Source: Malus domestica
Lineage: Eukaryota > Streptophyta > Magnoliopsida > Rosales > Rosaceae
Assembly (NCBI RefSeq): GCF_042453785.1
Contig: NC_091661.1
Span: 31,363,501 to 31,427,500 of the forward strand
Direction: 5' to 3'
DNA length: 64,000 bases
This document shows positions 10,796 to 23,655 of the stretch, piece by piece. The notes under the pieces were generated by a model. It was not told the DNA's origin. It worked only from the letters and a program-made list of their open reading frames with translations, and did not search any database. Position numbers and translations under genes: made by a program. How positions within the stretch are numbered: the stretch's first letter is position 1; every line of letters begins with the position of its first letter.

Positions 10796-13049
10796 CCCTC
10801 CTCCCCATAAAGGTTAGAAGAATTGAGGATCAGAAATTGAAGACAGAACTTCTGAGTGTAAATATAAATATTCTTAATCGCTTGAGTCACAAACTTATTA
10901 AGCTAAGTGACTAGATCAAAACATGCAATTTTGTGTTGTTTAACTTAAGCTATGTAGAGTCTACATATAAATTAAATGCTAAACACACACAATTTTTGTC
11001 ATTTTACACACATTTGTTCAATCTTGTCCATTGCTTCGTTTGATTTAATTTGATAGCTAAAATTAAAAATGAATGTGCGTGTGAAGCGTTAAAAATGGTA
11101 AGTGAAAATCAGATCCAATGGAGAAATCATTGTTATGGGAAGAAGATCCTCTTTGGATCAACTTTGTGAGAATCCTAAAGATCCCCATATCTTGACCGTT
11201 CGTTGTACATCGTGTGGTCAGTTTTATTCAGATATTATTTATGTTTAATTTTAAATAATAAAAATAAAATGATAGAATGAATGTCTACGGTATATTATAA
11301 CGACCCGATCGCCCAAAATGAATCCAGATAGGATCCAATTCCAGTACTTACGTTGCTTATTCGTCTTGAGATCCTGCATGACCCCACCCAACTCAATTGC
11401 CACCTATCACGCCGTTGATTTATAAAACCTACTGAAGCTAAAATCACGGATTCATTCAATCGAGAACAAAAGAAAAAAGCTGAAATTACAAGTCTACAAC
11501 TCCAAAAGGTTTTGGTTTATGGGTTGAAAAAGAAAAAGAAAAAGAGAAAAGTAGCAAGGATGAACTCAGTAGGATCCACATTAGCTATCTACTCCAAATC
11601 AATCATCACCTTTGATTTCATTTTCAACGGTGGTGGGTAACTCTCGACCTCAAGCAACATAAAGATTTTTCAATGTGCCGAGAACACGAATCATTACGCT
11701 ATATGTTATTATACAAGTGGAGAAAATATATTTTTCTTATTTTTCAAGTATCCCTCTACTTGTTTAAATTTTATTGCATATTACATGATAAGATTTCAAA
11801 CTCGTAAAAAGTAAGAGGAAAGACATTATGCACATTGAATTATTAACCTAACTCACGTCTGCATAGAGTCGGAAGTTGAAAATGTTGTGATGAGGTCTCC
11901 CCTCCTTCTACTTGTCTTCGGTGACTTTGTTTAATGAGGCATGATGAGTGCCTCCAAGGTCACGTATTTCCAACAGCATGCGTGCGTGGGTCATTGATAT
12001 GTGCTTTTCAACACCCACATTTTCCCTCATCCAATCCAATGTGTGTTATATTATATGTGTAGTGGTATAGGCACTAACAACTAATAGCAACTGAGGAGGA
12101 ACTCTTACTGTATACCAGCACCTTTCCTTGCCTTACAAAATCAATTACAAGGGCCTTTGGCGGGCCTAGCAGCCTACCATATCCCCTCCCAATTGAGAAC
12201 AACTTCCCTAAAATCGAGTTCTCTTGGAACGACATTCAAAGTTAATTATGTCTGCTATGTGAAAAAAATATAAAAAGATGTCACAATTCATTTGAAATAT
12301 TACTACAGTGACATTTTCGTAATATCGATAAGAGTACTAGAAAAAGATTAGGTTTTTTTTTTTTAATGGGGAAATTTCTACAAAGACCAAAGTTTTTAAA
12401 GGATTTAAAGTTTCAAACCATTTTATGAGAAGAGGTGGAACCCATGAACCACTTTTCCCATCACCACCACAAGTGGAAGTGGGAAACCCAACAAAAGAAG
12501 TTCATCTCCTCCATATCAAGAACAAGAAGTGGATGAAAAAACAACATAGCAATTTCCCATTTTTTGGGGGTGGTCCACTGTTTGTGCTTTTAAAAAGTGG
12601 ACCCACAATATATCAAAGACCATTTTTTTAGCTCATATTTGTAGATTACAGTTGCTAGTTGAATTTTTTCTTTAAATTATTAAAAATAAATCTAATTTTG
12701 GATCGTCATATCATTTGGTTGACAATGTATGGTCTACGAGATGATTTCCTAGTACTTTCCAAAGATGGAAAATAAAAAAAGGAAAATGTCGTAGACCATA
12801 CGTTGTAGATCAAATAATACGACGATTAATAATTAAGCTCTTTTTAATGATTTAAAGAATAACTCAAATGATTAATCACCACCTCATATGGTATCTAGTG
12901 TACAAGAAATAATCTTAAATTTTAGTATCTCTATCATCACCGGAAAAAACCAACTAATAAAAAGGTAGGACCCACAAAGTGGCTAATGATGTGGGAGAGG
13001 AGTTAATTAGTCCAACAGAGTTCTTACTACCAAAAGGAGACACTTTTGC
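10796..13049. other. Intergenic with MITE remnants
   Basis: Contains a partial family C MITE at about 11140-11290 (GAAGATCCTCTTTGGATC, then the internal ATTATTTATGTTTAATTTTA shared with 18835 and 51845). A separate fold-back element lies at about 12663-12858, whose arms both carry GTATGGTCTACGA. A 68-codon open frame at 12425-12631 lacks any recognised feature. No gene is called. Confidence 0.5.
12663..12858. mobile_element. Fold-back MITE
   Basis: Left arm TTCTTTAAATTATTAAAAA with GACAATGTATGGTCTACGAG; the right arm is its inverted complement (CGTAGACCATACGTTGTAG then TTTTTAATGATTTAAAGAA). About 195 bp, noncoding. Confidence 0.7.
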
Positions 13050-14290
13050 TCCCCTACAAATAAAAACTGCCTCAGATTCCCTGCCCACACAAACGTGTTA
13101 GCCTTGATGGATGTCCCTCCACTCTCTCTCTCCCCTCCCTCCCTCTCTCTGCCTTTTGTAAGTCCTCAACTATTTGAATCTCCAAAACAATAGAGAGAAG
13201 GGAAGCAAAGGAAGCAGAAGAGTTGTCGTTTTCTTTTGGATTGGTCAAATCTTGTACCAAACCAAATTAGCCGCTTTCAAACGAGCTGCCTATTCACGTC
13301 CTTCCTCCTCCTCCTCCTTCTTCCTCAGCATTTAGGTTTCATATACTCCACAAGTTTCAAACTTTGAATTCGACTCAGTCGGTTTCTGGGTTTTTGCCTT
13401 CTTGGGTAGTTTTAATTTCAGCTCCGGAAGAACTTTCACTACAAAAGCTACCAGGTTAGTGTTTACTTTGCCTTGAAAATTTTACCCAATTGGATTTTTT
13501 TGTTACTTTGTTCAAGAGAAAGAAGAAAGGTAAGAACTTTCAGCATAGCTAATGCAACTGCTCAAATGCACTGTAATTTTTCTTTCATTTCCAAAATTAG
13601 ATTCTCCAACAGAGAAAAGGGTCATGAAATTTGACAAATTTGGATGCGTTTTTGGATTGGGATTCACTAACTTTGTGTTCCAGAATTACCCATTTGAATT
13701 TTGAATTTAATTGATAAAAAGACTAAAAACCCAGAATTGTTTAAGAAATTAAAGGGAGGGAGCTGAAATTTGACAGCTTTGAATGTTAGTGAGATTCAGA
13801 CAAAATGAGCTTTAAAGTGTTGTGTTGATTTTCTTGTCTGAAATGGTTGCTGAGATGAGGCAAAGCACTAAGCTTTATGCTGTTGAATTTCTTATTCCCA
13901 TTATATTCTTGTTATCTCTGGAAGGACTATTCTCTAATTAAAATAGTAGATTGGGGTATTGTATTAATTACTTGTTTAAGGAGAGGCTCCTCTCTTTCTT
14001 GCAAAGGCAAAAACCTGGTGTTTTTATTTGAGTTTTAAATTGTTAAAGTTCAATGGAGTTTTCATTGGTGCATTTCCTAACTCTTTCCCCCTCCCTCTTT
14101 CCCTCTCTCTAAGTTTCTTTTTCTCTTTGGAAGGATTTGATTTAGCTTAAATTTCGATATTTCGCTGGTTTTCGGGGGCTCAGTTGTGCATTTGCCACTC
14201 TATAACCTCATATGTTCGTGGTGTTTGTTGTTCCAACTTTAAGTTATTATCTTGATTTCGTTCACTCTCGAAGTGTAGCTCGCAGGAACG
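13050..14290 (+). promoter_or_regulatory. 5' leader of the ABIL gene with leader intron
   Basis: Pyrimidine-rich leader (CT tracts at 13120-13150), followed by a probable 5'UTR intron from 13455 (CCAG|GTTAGT) to 14278 (GTGTAG). The start codon lies 13 bases after the acceptor. The transcription start is not visible; 13050 is approximate. Confidence 0.6.
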
Positions 14291-16380
14291 ATGGCAACAT
14301 CTGCAATGCCGGTCCCTCGGGTAGCATCTAATTTTGATGAGGTTTCTATGCATCAGAGCTTGCTCTTCTCTGATAGTCTCAGGGTACTCCTCTTTTGCTT
14401 AAATATTATTGCTTTAGTTGGTTCTTAGTTTTGCAAATTCAGTGAAGTGAAATAAAAATATCCGAATTCAGGAGACGTTAGCTTGTTCTAGTGCAAAATT
14501 CCCTGCAACTGAAGTTGTGTGATTTTCGTTGTGCATTGCATTACTTTTCAGGATTTAAAGAATTTGAGAACGCAATTGTACTCAGCGGCAGAGTACTTTG
14601 AACTATCGTACACAAATGATGACCAGAAACATATGTGAGTTGTTCCGATTCATGGCAATTGGGGTTTTACTATGCTAATTCTTTGTATCCATATTATTTT
14701 TGCAAAATTAAACAAATATCCTCTTGTTGTGCAGAGTGGTGGAAACATTGAAAGATTATGCCATTAAAGCTCTTGTGAATACGGTGGATCATTTGGGTTC
14801 CGTTACATACAAGGTTAACGATCTCTTCGATGAAAAGGTGGATGAAGTTTCTGGCACAGAATTTCGGGTATCTTGCATTGAACAGGTAAGTTAACTGTGA
14901 AATTAAAGAAATCGTTTATGATCCAGGTCTAACTATAGAAAAAAATCTTGAACAAGCTTGTCCGATATGTGTTTCTGTATAAAATGATTGGCGAAAAATG
15001 CCTTTTTGGGGCCGAGGTATAAGATAGTTAGTCTCGCATGTAAGTTCGTAGCTCATTCTTCAAAAGTTTTGCATGATAATCTTCAGTTAAGAAACCAATG
15101 GGTCATTGCACAACAGTGTGCGACTTATTGCACCGAATTCAATCCTACAATTTGTAGCTATGTATTCAATCACAAGAAACCAATGCTCTTTTATGTTTCT
15201 TTTAGAGGATAAGGACATGTCAAGAATACATCGATCATGAGGGTCTTTCTCAACAGTCATCGGTTATAGATACTCCTAAATACCACAAGCGGTACATCTT
15301 GCCAGGCAAGTACACCACCGTTGTCTCAGTTTACTGTTTTCATACCATAAAACACTCCATTTTATGATTTTTGACCTCGTTTTTTTGGAAATACGGAGAT
15401 AGAAATGAATAAAAATTCTTACAACTCAAAATCATGTTCAGTTGGTGAGACCATGCACAGAGGCAGCAGAACTAAATCCAAATACCAAGGATGCAACCTA
15501 GATGACGAAGATGATTGGCATCAATTTCGGAATGGTAAGATGCTTCATCTCCCATTTTGTTTCAGTGTGTATAATTAATCAAGAGTTTAACATAATCTGG
15601 TTCTTGTTGTAATTTGATTCGATCCTAAAGCTGTTCGCGCTACAATTAGAGAAATCCCACCGTCTACAGTCAGGTAAATATTACTGCGGTATCTTGCTTG
15701 AATCAAGTTGATGACCCAATTTCATATGTCATAAAGGATGGTCATGTTTTGTGCAGCAAAGGGCGTTCTCCGTCTCCTTCTCCACAACCTCCCCAGCGAG
15801 CTGGAGTTTTTTCTTTTACATCTACCATGCCCAAAAAGGAATTAGGTGAGTATGCATCTTGGACATTGCGATATTGACACCGTTATAGTGAGTTGGATAT
15901 TGATAATCTGATTTTTGATGATGTTTTGAATCAGACAAGCGAACAGTTTCGCCTCATCGATTTCCACTTTTACGGTCTGGATCTCTTGCAAGTAGGCCAA
16001 CTACCCCAAACAAAAGTCGGTCAACTACCCCGAACTCAAGTAGGCCTACAACTCCAAATCTTTCTAATCCAAGAAGACGGGTGAGTGTCAAACGCTGATT
16101 ATTTTTTCAATGTTTCTTTTGAAGTTCATTAGATTTTCAACATACTTGGTACGGTTCCCTTCTATTGTGATAGCTGTAAACTGAGAGTTCGGTGTTTATG
16201 TATATTCAGTACCCTTCGGAGCCTCGGAAATCAGCTTCAATGCGATTACCTGCTGAAAGAGATAATGGCAGAGAGGTTGAACAATCCCCCAGCAAAAGTA
16301 AACGGCTCCTCAAGGCCTTGCTTAGCCGGCGCAAGTCAAAGAAAGATGACATGCTATACACTTATTTGGATGAATACTGA
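14291..16380 (+). CDS. ABIL: ABIL family protein (ABI-1-like, SCAR/WAVE complex subunit)
   Basis: Nine coding exons: 14291-14383, 14552-14634, 14735-14885, 15206-15305, 15442-15534, 15631-15673, 15757-15845, 15935-16080 and 16210-16380. They total 969 nt, 322 aa. The conserved N-terminal Abi region contains [16 protein letters not shown] and [19 protein letters not shown] Ser/Pro-rich middle with three TTPN repeats (about residues 230-255) follows, then a basic C-terminus ending [19 protein letters not shown] proteins are subunits of the WAVE/SCAR complex that activates ARP2/3 actin nucleation. Arabidopsis members are about 280-320 aa, so the length fits. Intron 4 (15306-15441) uses a GC donor (CCAG|GCAAGT), required to keep the frame. 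ABIL2 or ABIL3 type; the exact orthologue is not resolved. Confidence 0.92.
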
Positions 16381-16621
16381 GAAATTGAGGGAGGATGTAC
16401 AATGGAAGCAGAAAATTACGGTTTCCACCTTTCCCCTTTTGTTTGATTACCTTTTCGTTTTACATAGCAGTGTAATGTTTTCAAGTTTTATAAACAGTAT
16501 ATATCAATTATTACTTCCCATTTCAGAAGTTTGCTTGGTAAGAGAAATACTTTCGAAGCGATAGCGTTGCGATGATATGCGTTGAAAAATCAGTCCAGAA
16601 CTTCATAATCAATCATACAAT

Positions 16622-16775
16622 GTTAGAAAACTAATGAAAATGACTTGAAAACTTTGAGTTTTAACGATAAAGACAAAATAAAGGGTAAAGTGAATAGTAT
16701 CATAGTTGACTTTTTAATGTAAAAATATGGTTTTTTGTTAAAGTAAATAGTACCGGGAGTTTTTCGTTAAAGTTT
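16622..16775. mobile_element. MULE-type MITE, family M copy 2
   Basis: About 150 bp downstream of ABIL, matching 4346-4508 throughout (GAAAACTTTGAGTTTTAACG and AGTTTTTCGTTAAAGTTTTC). Flanking direct repeat TACAATGT. It falls between the convergent ABIL and Pcc1 genes. Confidence 0.85.
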
Positions 16776-17023
16776 TCTACAATGTAGGGTTTAGGAGCAA
16801 TCTGATCGTTTTGTAGGAGAATGCATTCAATCTAGCTGCGACTGTAAACTGAATTACACATAAAATAGCATTCATACGCTGTGTTGAATATATCGCTGAA
16901 TCTTATAGGTCATAAGCAAAGTAATCAAACTACATTTCATGCTCTGAACAGTTCCACAAATACCAACTTGAATTGTTACACATCATTTCATAGAAAAACT
17001 AGCAAAGCAAAGTAGCTAACTGG

Positions 17024-18615
17024 TCACAATTCTAATCCATTTCCAAATTCTTCGATTGTCTTTGTGGCGAGTGTCAATGCATCTAACAAAGCGCTATATG
17101 ATGCTCGAAGAAATCTCGCCTCAACAGCCTCAAAGTGCCTGTACATAAGATTAAAATCAACCACAGGTTCAGCAGAATTTTTTTTGTAGCAGATTTACTG
17201 AATTTAGCCCACAACTTAGCTTTGAACCCACTTTTTTGTCGATAGTTTGGTCGTTAGGCGATAATATTGTTCCTCCCTCACCCCATATAGCATTTTCTTA
17301 CATCAGAATCAATCCAATGATTCTTCAATAAAAGTTTGGAAAATTAATTTTATCGAACGGAAATGCTTACACTGAAAGCTTGCAGTTGGAAACTGACATC
17401 TGCCTCTTCACCTTGTCTGGTTGCAACTGCAGTAATAGATGGAATCAGATAAGAAAACAATTAAACCAAATGAAGTTAGGAACTGAGCAAAACATAGCTT
17501 TAACATATGAAGCATCACCTCCTTATCAACAGCTAATGTTGCATAGACGATTGAAGCACTTTCCTCGGACTCAAAATCTACCTCCAAGTCACTGCACACA
17601 GACCTCCATTTTCTTAATATCGATGCTCCTACTATGCGGGTTAAAAGAATTCGCAGAGGCAGATAAATTATAAACGATGAAAGTTGAATCAATGATCTCC
17701 GCTTCCAAGAGAAACAACCCTTGTAAAACTTTTACAAGGCCACGCAACTGTACGTCCTCCCGTGGTCCTTGATGCATAGTTTTCACATTCAAGTTTTCAA
17801 GTTTATTAAAAGAACTATCTAGAGTAATCTCAAGATCCATGCACAACATTTTTGAACAGGGTTCGCCTCAGAATATCTTGATCTACCTACCTCACCAAGA
17901 GCTCTAGAACTACTCCCTAACATAGCTGAAAACCCCATCAGCTCCTACGAATCCACGAATTAGCTCAACCAAAATTTTGAAAACCTAACACTGAAGTGAA
18001 ACGTCGAAATATAGCAGCAATTCAACTTTTCCAAGAAAGTTATGTTGTCCTTCACATTGTGAATGATGAACATCGGTTAATGTATGTACAGCAATATTTC
18101 AACGAACGAGATGAGTTTCGTTCAGTTTTAACTTATCACAACAACTATGGGAAGCACAGAGAGAAGTTCAATGGAGTGGAAATACATAAAACTAATCATA
18201 TAAGCTACACATACATAAACCCAGAAGCAAAACTATCGAAAATAAACTCACTAGGAATTCAAAAAACAGATACTATAAACTGCAATTCGTTCAAACAGAT
18301 ACTCAAGAAAGCAAATTCACGAATAATATACATAAAGATAGAACCTTTTACAAATCGAAAACAAACCCATATCCAAAAATCAACTAAGGATCTTTACTTT
18401 TCGGTTCCTGAGGGATTGAAAGAGGAAAATAATCAAAGCCCAGAAAAAAAAATACAGGAGAAACTGCTGACTTTAATTACAAAAGTAAGGAGATTTCAAC
18501 AGAAAAACATACAGAGAAAAATAGATATTGGTATATAAGAGAGGAAGGAGAGAGAGTACCAGCTAAACTCCCACTGGGTTTGGGCATCTGCCATGTCAGA
18601 AGCTGCTGCAGCCAT
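17024..18615 (-). CDS. PCC1: KEOPS complex subunit Pcc1 (CTAG/Pcc1 family)
   Basis: Four exons on the minus strand: 18615-18560, 17591-17519, 17426-17371 and 17138-17024. They total 300 nt, 99 aa. The joined product has FSCDLEVDFESEESASIVY, LAVDKELQPDKVKRQMSV and VHFEAVEARFLRASYSALLD, the recognisable Pcc1/LAGE3 fold with its central basic patch. Pcc1 is the dimerising subunit of KEOPS, which makes the t6A modification at position 37 of ANN-decoding tRNAs. Length matches the family (about 100 aa). All three junctions are GT-AG and phase-consistent; the V of SVHF is split by intron 3. Intron 1 is long (about 970 bp) for such a small gene. It is convergent with ABIL. Confidence 0.93.
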
Positions 18616-18834
18616 GGTTCTCTGGAGCTGAGAAGCTGGAGAAGCTGAGCAGCGCCTCTCACATTATCGGGTTCTAGTCTTATAGACGAACAAAACGCTG
18701 CGTCTCAAAGAACCAAAACGACGTAGTAAAGGAAGGAGTTGTGTGGTATAAGATAATATTTTTAAACTGACGGAAGTACCCTTAGTTCTAGTGGTGTGAA
18801 ATAGGTACGGAAACTGGTTTTCGAGGTTTAATAA

Positions 18835-19065
18835 GCCGAATCCGGATCCTCATCGGATGCTTTTTGTGAGGATTTCGGAAATTCATGAATCGTGTTCTTT
18901 CATCGTACATCATGTAATTAAAATTATTTTAAATATTTTTATTTAAAATTAAACATAAATAGTATTTGACAAAAACTGATCATATAATTTACGATGAACG
19001 AACACATTTCATGAATTTCTGAAATCCCCACGAAAAAAAAATCCGAAGAGGATCCTGTTGGTTAA
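18835..19065. mobile_element. MITE family C, copy 2
   Basis: Inverted ends: GGATCCTCATCGGATGC at the left and CGAAGAGGATCCTG at the right, with inner arms TTTTTGTGAGGATTTCGGAA and the complement of CTGAAATCCCCACG. Related to 51845-52065 and, partly, 11140-11290. Confidence 0.75.
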
Positions 19066-20177
19066 TAGTTAATACGCATAGGCATTTGGGTATATTCCAG
19101 CGTATATCTGCCATCCTTCTCAATAAACTCCCGTTGCTCGAGAGATGGCATCTTATATAGCACAACAAAAGCATCTCTCTCCTCTCTCCCTCTCTCTCTC
19201 TCTCCCTCTCTCTCTCTCTCTCCTCTCAAAACCTACCTTCCTTTCATTCAATTTCGACACCTTCTTCTCATCCAATCAAACAGTACATATTTTTTCGCAG
19301 CCACATGCAAAGGCCAGGTACGTTATTCTTCATATATAACATCATCATTTGGTTTACCGATACTCAGTCTTCAATTTATCATCGATCTTAAATTTTGAAT
19401 TTATGAACCCTATAGTTGTTAATTATAAAGGAGTATTTGTCTTGGGTAAGATGATATGTTTGTTTGAGGTAAACCACCGCTTGGTGCTGCCTGCATGTAT
19501 ATTGTATATCATACTAATATTTGTGCTGTCTTTAGTTAGTACTACTGTACTAGGGTTGGTTGTTCAAACTCCTGGTTTTTCATGTATATTCATCCCTTCG
19601 TTTTCGTTCCTTGATTTTTCTTTGATTCATTTAGTCCCAAAGTATCAAGGTGTTTTCGTTTGTTTTCGGATAAAATAAAAATTCATGAAGAAAATTGGCC
19701 AATTATAAAAATTCAAAGATAATCGGCTAAAATTATAGTTTAGGAAAAAAATTGGCAACTCCTTACAAGTTCGGAGAAAAATCGGCCAATACCTCAAAAT
19801 TTTATACCAAAAATTTATTATGATAACACCAAATAAATAAAAAAAGAAAGACCCTATTTCTTGTTTGCTCTCATTCTGTAAAGCGTACAATCTGTAAAGA
19901 CTTGTTTGTCTCCAGTATAAATGGATAAAATTATGATCTTGATATGTTGCAAGTGAATTGAGGGGTTGGGATCCGCCTAAATATTGGCCCTTGTGATCCT
20001 CTCTCCATTCCTGCCTCCGACTGCAACATGTCTGTATAAAAGGCCTCATATCTTGTTACCAAATCCCGGTTTCCGGGAAGAACACTTGACGCAGCATTCA
20101 CCAGTGCCGATGGAATGAAAAATCGATGAACCCCAGTTGAAAGAAACGCGGGGTGTTCTTTGACGATCAGCAGCAGC
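19066..20177. other. Intergenic and hydrolase 3' region
   Basis: A long (CT)n tract at about 19172-19222 is preceded by a short plus-strand frame. I see no recognised protein there; it could be an unannotated transcript with a CT-rich leader. The stretch next to 20177 is probably the 3'UTR of the minus-strand hydrolase gene. Confidence 0.45.
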
Positions 20178-22855
20178 TTATGTGATGGCATGTCCGACTC
20201 TTGCTGGTTTTATAGTTCTGAGGGCTCTCCTTCCATTCTCCAATGCCAATGAAAAGAGGCCAAAGAGGTATAAGAGGAAAAGATGTAGCTTTTCAGATAT
20301 GCTGGACGTGAATGACACACTTCTCCCTTCTGCGCTGCTTTTTCTGATACGGGAAATTCTTGTAACCATCCACCCTGTAAAAGACAGTATATATTAGCAC
20401 GTAATCACAGATTATATTGACATCAATACAGCAGGCATGCTGCCATTTGGTCCGTGCTCTTATACAGAATAGAGATGGAAGATTTTGTTTAGGTTAAATT
20501 TGCTTACCCGAACTTGTTTCAGGCAAATTTGTCCAATCATGTGGCTCGGTCTTTGCTTCCGTTGCCTTGATCAACTCCATAAGAGCTTTGTTTACCTGAT
20601 ATTCAAAACAAATTAACATAAGATTTCCTTTACACGCCAAGCATCATTGAATTATATAACGGATGATTCCATATAACGGATTTACCTCCTCGGTCCTTTC
20701 ATGACTCACTAGATGCCCTCCAGGAAGATCTACCATTCTAGCAACAGGATGCAGCTTCTCTGCCAGTCTCCTTGCATGATATATTTGAGCAATGACGTCA
20801 TGCCTATCAATTTAATGAATGTCAAGATGGTTGCCAGAAGAATATGTGGTGAACTGTTAATCAAAATTGACAAGTTTCACACAAACACTTGATTTTTGGA
20901 GATAATTTGTTTGAGAGTCGGAAATGTACGTATGAAGCAGTGCCTTTCTGCAGGCATACAAATTCCAGACCACTAACAGTCTTATCTTGACACACAACAT
21001 GGAAAAAAAGGGGACATCTGAGATGCACTGCATTGTATGTATGACCGCACCTGCCATGAATGACTGAAACGAGAAATCCTGCTGAGCGGATCAATTCAAT
21101 CTCCTTTCGTGTCATTTTATGCGTCCAGCATGCATTGATTTGACCCTCGAAACCATGGTTGGACTGCATCCCGGTTGCTGATATACCTTTGACATATTCC
21201 TGGAGATAGGTTCCAATTCAGAACATGGATATTGTACTACAAATTGTATCTAAGCCTCAACCGAAATATCAAAACAATCAATAAGCAGTTCCCTTAGGAT
21301 TTCTTACTTGATATAAAATCGCCCTTCTCGTGTTGGATCCAACATATTCTTCAAGATATCCCTGCACGTTAATACAGCGAATGTGTGAGAGTTTCGTTGT
21401 TTAAAGCATGAGTCATGTCCCTATTAGTCCAGAGTTAACAGACGGAAAAATAATAGAAGCAAGAGCACCGCAGACCTTCGAGTAGTGCGTGTCCAAGTCT
21501 ACAGCCGCCCTTTGCTCGGGAGTCTTTGCCTTAAAAAACCGGACAGCAATGGATAGTGTTTGTCGGTCAAGCTGCAACACATTGAACATATTAATGAGAA
21601 ATCAACTTCACCTCCTGCAAGCAAATTTACGTACTGTTTCTAGTTCATGGGTAAGAAATCACGAACCCTTGGTAAACATTCGAAACCTCCCCCGGTCACA
21701 TTAAGCAAAGCCAACGACAGAATTCTATCGGGCACCATTGCTGCTAATTTGCAAGCTATCATAGCTCCTGTTGTGGTAACAAAATTCACGTCAGACTAAA
21801 GAAATAAATTAACGAAACCAAAGAAAGAAAGAAACCAAGTCCTGCTACGAAGTAAATTCAGCTCACTGTTTGTAATTCAGTCAGTGCCGAAAACATGAAC
21901 TCACCCATCGAATGCCCGAAAACATGGGCTTCTGTCCACCCCAAGTGATCCATCAATGCAATTGCATCCTTTGCCATTGTTCTTGTTCTGCCACAAACAA
22001 AAACAAATCATCATTAATTCAACTTCTGATCCCCATTATCCGTATTTTCGGAAAATTCACGTAACTTTTTACAAATCTTCGATAAAAAATCAAACTTTTC
22101 ACCAAATTTAACACTCAACAGACGATAAATGAGCACTAACAAATACTAAAACACATTTTATTGCCTGTTTAGTGCCACTTCGTAAAAAAGTTTTATTTTT
22201 TGTTAGAGTACATATACTTCCTTATAAGAGCAATCACAAGCCAACAAGCTTCTCGCTTCGCGAGGGTCGAAGAAACGTCTATATCCTACAGTATATAATT
22301 ATATAATTGAATACTATTTTTTTCCGAGCAAGAAAATTTTGACTTTTTCAAATGCGTAATGAAAACTCACGTATATTCGGATTTTTTCGTGGGGATGGAG
22401 CTCCGACCCATGCCTCTGTTGTCGAAGGCACACACCTCGATGTCACCGCCGCTAAAACCAGCCTCATTGTCGCAGCAGGCGGCGGCTGCCACCCTCTCGT
22501 CGTCATTGGGTGCAACGGACACCGTCAGTCCCTGAATCTGTGGGCCCCACGAGTCGTGAGTCCCCGCCAAACCTGTCCATCCATTCCAAAATCCATCAAC
22601 AACACGGAAAATTCAGACCAAACCAAAACCCAGTTCGTATAAATCATTAAAACAGAAAATAAAATAAAATCCGATCAGAAAAAGATAGAAAAAAAAAAGA
22701 AAGAAAAAACTGAATCTTCGAGATAGGCGACCTATGATGAGGAGGACCTTGGTCGGTCCGCTGCCGTACGTTTCGTAGAAGATTTTGATTCCGTCGTTGA
22801 GCTTGGAGTCCGCTGCGGCGGCATTCTGCGGCGACGCAACCTCGCAAAACGGCAT
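20178..22855 (-). CDS. Alpha/beta hydrolase fold protein
   Basis: Ten exons: 22855-22732, 22572-22371, 21987-21905, 21767-21667, 21571-21476, 21361-21308, 21199-21051, 20803-20686, 20595-20508 and 20374-20178. They total 1212 nt, 403 aa. The start gives MPFCEVASPQNAAAADSKLN. The fold is shown by the strand LLIIGLAGTHDSWGPQIQGL, the FDNRGMGRSS motif, the nucleophile elbow GHSMGA (Ser about 135), a likely acid Asp about 272 in RHDVIAQ and the His about 300 in GGHLVSHER. The full triad suggests an active esterase or lipase-like enzyme; the substrate is unknown. A hydrophobic stretch LHLFLLYLFGLFSLAL near residue 365 could be a membrane anchor. All junctions are phase-consistent. Confidence 0.93.
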
Positions 22856-22865
22856 CCTATTCGCG

Positions 22866-22998
22866 ATGAACGAGTGATATCAAATTCTAGAGAGAGAGAG
22901 AGGGAGAGGGAGGCAAACTGCGTTTTGTTCAGACGGGGTGAACGAGTGATATCAAATTCTAGAGAGAGAGGGAGGCAATCTGCGTTTTGTTCAGATTT
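22866..22998. repeat. Tandem duplication in the hydrolase leader
   Basis: The segment AACGAGTGATATCAAATTC plus a GA run plus CTGCGTTTTGTTCAGA occurs twice in tandem (about 22866-22935 and 22940-22998), just upstream of the hydrolase start codon, so it probably lies in the 5'UTR. Confidence 0.8.
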
Positions 22999-23189
22999 CG
23001 GAGAGAAACTGAGGAATTTAGCGTGGTTGGATATGGCCGAGTCCTTATAGGAATATAGGAAGTTGTTGGCGGGAGCGGTTGTTTCGGGGTAGGTGAATAG
23101 GCCGCTGTACCGGATATGGTCAAAGTCAACAAACTCACCCAGTCTGAAGTCAGTAGGAAGCATCTGCATGTAACGTAAAAATTTATGGT

Positions 23190-23655
23190 TTTTAAGATAA
23201 AATTGTTTTTGAGATTGTCATAACTTATTTTTAGTCTCTTTTTATTTTTGACAGTCAATAAGTTTTTGATCTTTTGAGTACTTATTTTTATTTTTATAGT
23301 CCTAGTAGATATTATGTGTTTAATTGTTTAAGTTCTAAAGGGTGTCAAATTCATGTTCGTTTTATCCCAAAATCGATAGAGTTAGTCCCTGATTTTATCT
23401 ATTATCAATAATTTTGATCTTTTGTGAAAATTTTCTATTATATAAGGACTAAATGACAAAATATCCTTAATTTTTGTTAGATTGTTTTGGCCCATTGTTT
23501 ATCAATTGAGTGTATTTTTGTTATTTTGGTCCTTAAATGATTGACAGTGGATAAACTCAGCGACCACTTTTATTGATTCAAATCTCAAGAACTAAAATGA
23601 GAAGCTACATCAATCTCAGAGACTATTTTAGCCAAAATAACAAAATTTAATTAAC
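23190..23655. mobile_element. Fold-back MITE-like element, family A copy 1
   Basis: Right end reads CAATCTCAGAGACTATTTTA then GCCAAAATAAC. The left end is its approximate inverted complement (AAAATTGTTTTTGAGATTG). The interior carries the paired arms around GATTGACAGTGGATAAACTC. Related copies are at 29137-29503 and 30288-30602. Confidence 0.65.

Noticed and set aside
17996-18538. 180-codon plus-strand frame
   Set aside because: Inside intron 1 of Pcc1, antisense, Lys/Asn/Ile-rich composition typical of AT-rich intron sequence, no recognised domain.
19145-19678. Frames after a CT-rich tract (64 and 109 codons)
   Set aside because: The CT tract resembles a plant leader, but the downstream frames are hydrophobic without a recognised signal or family; transcription is possible but unproven.
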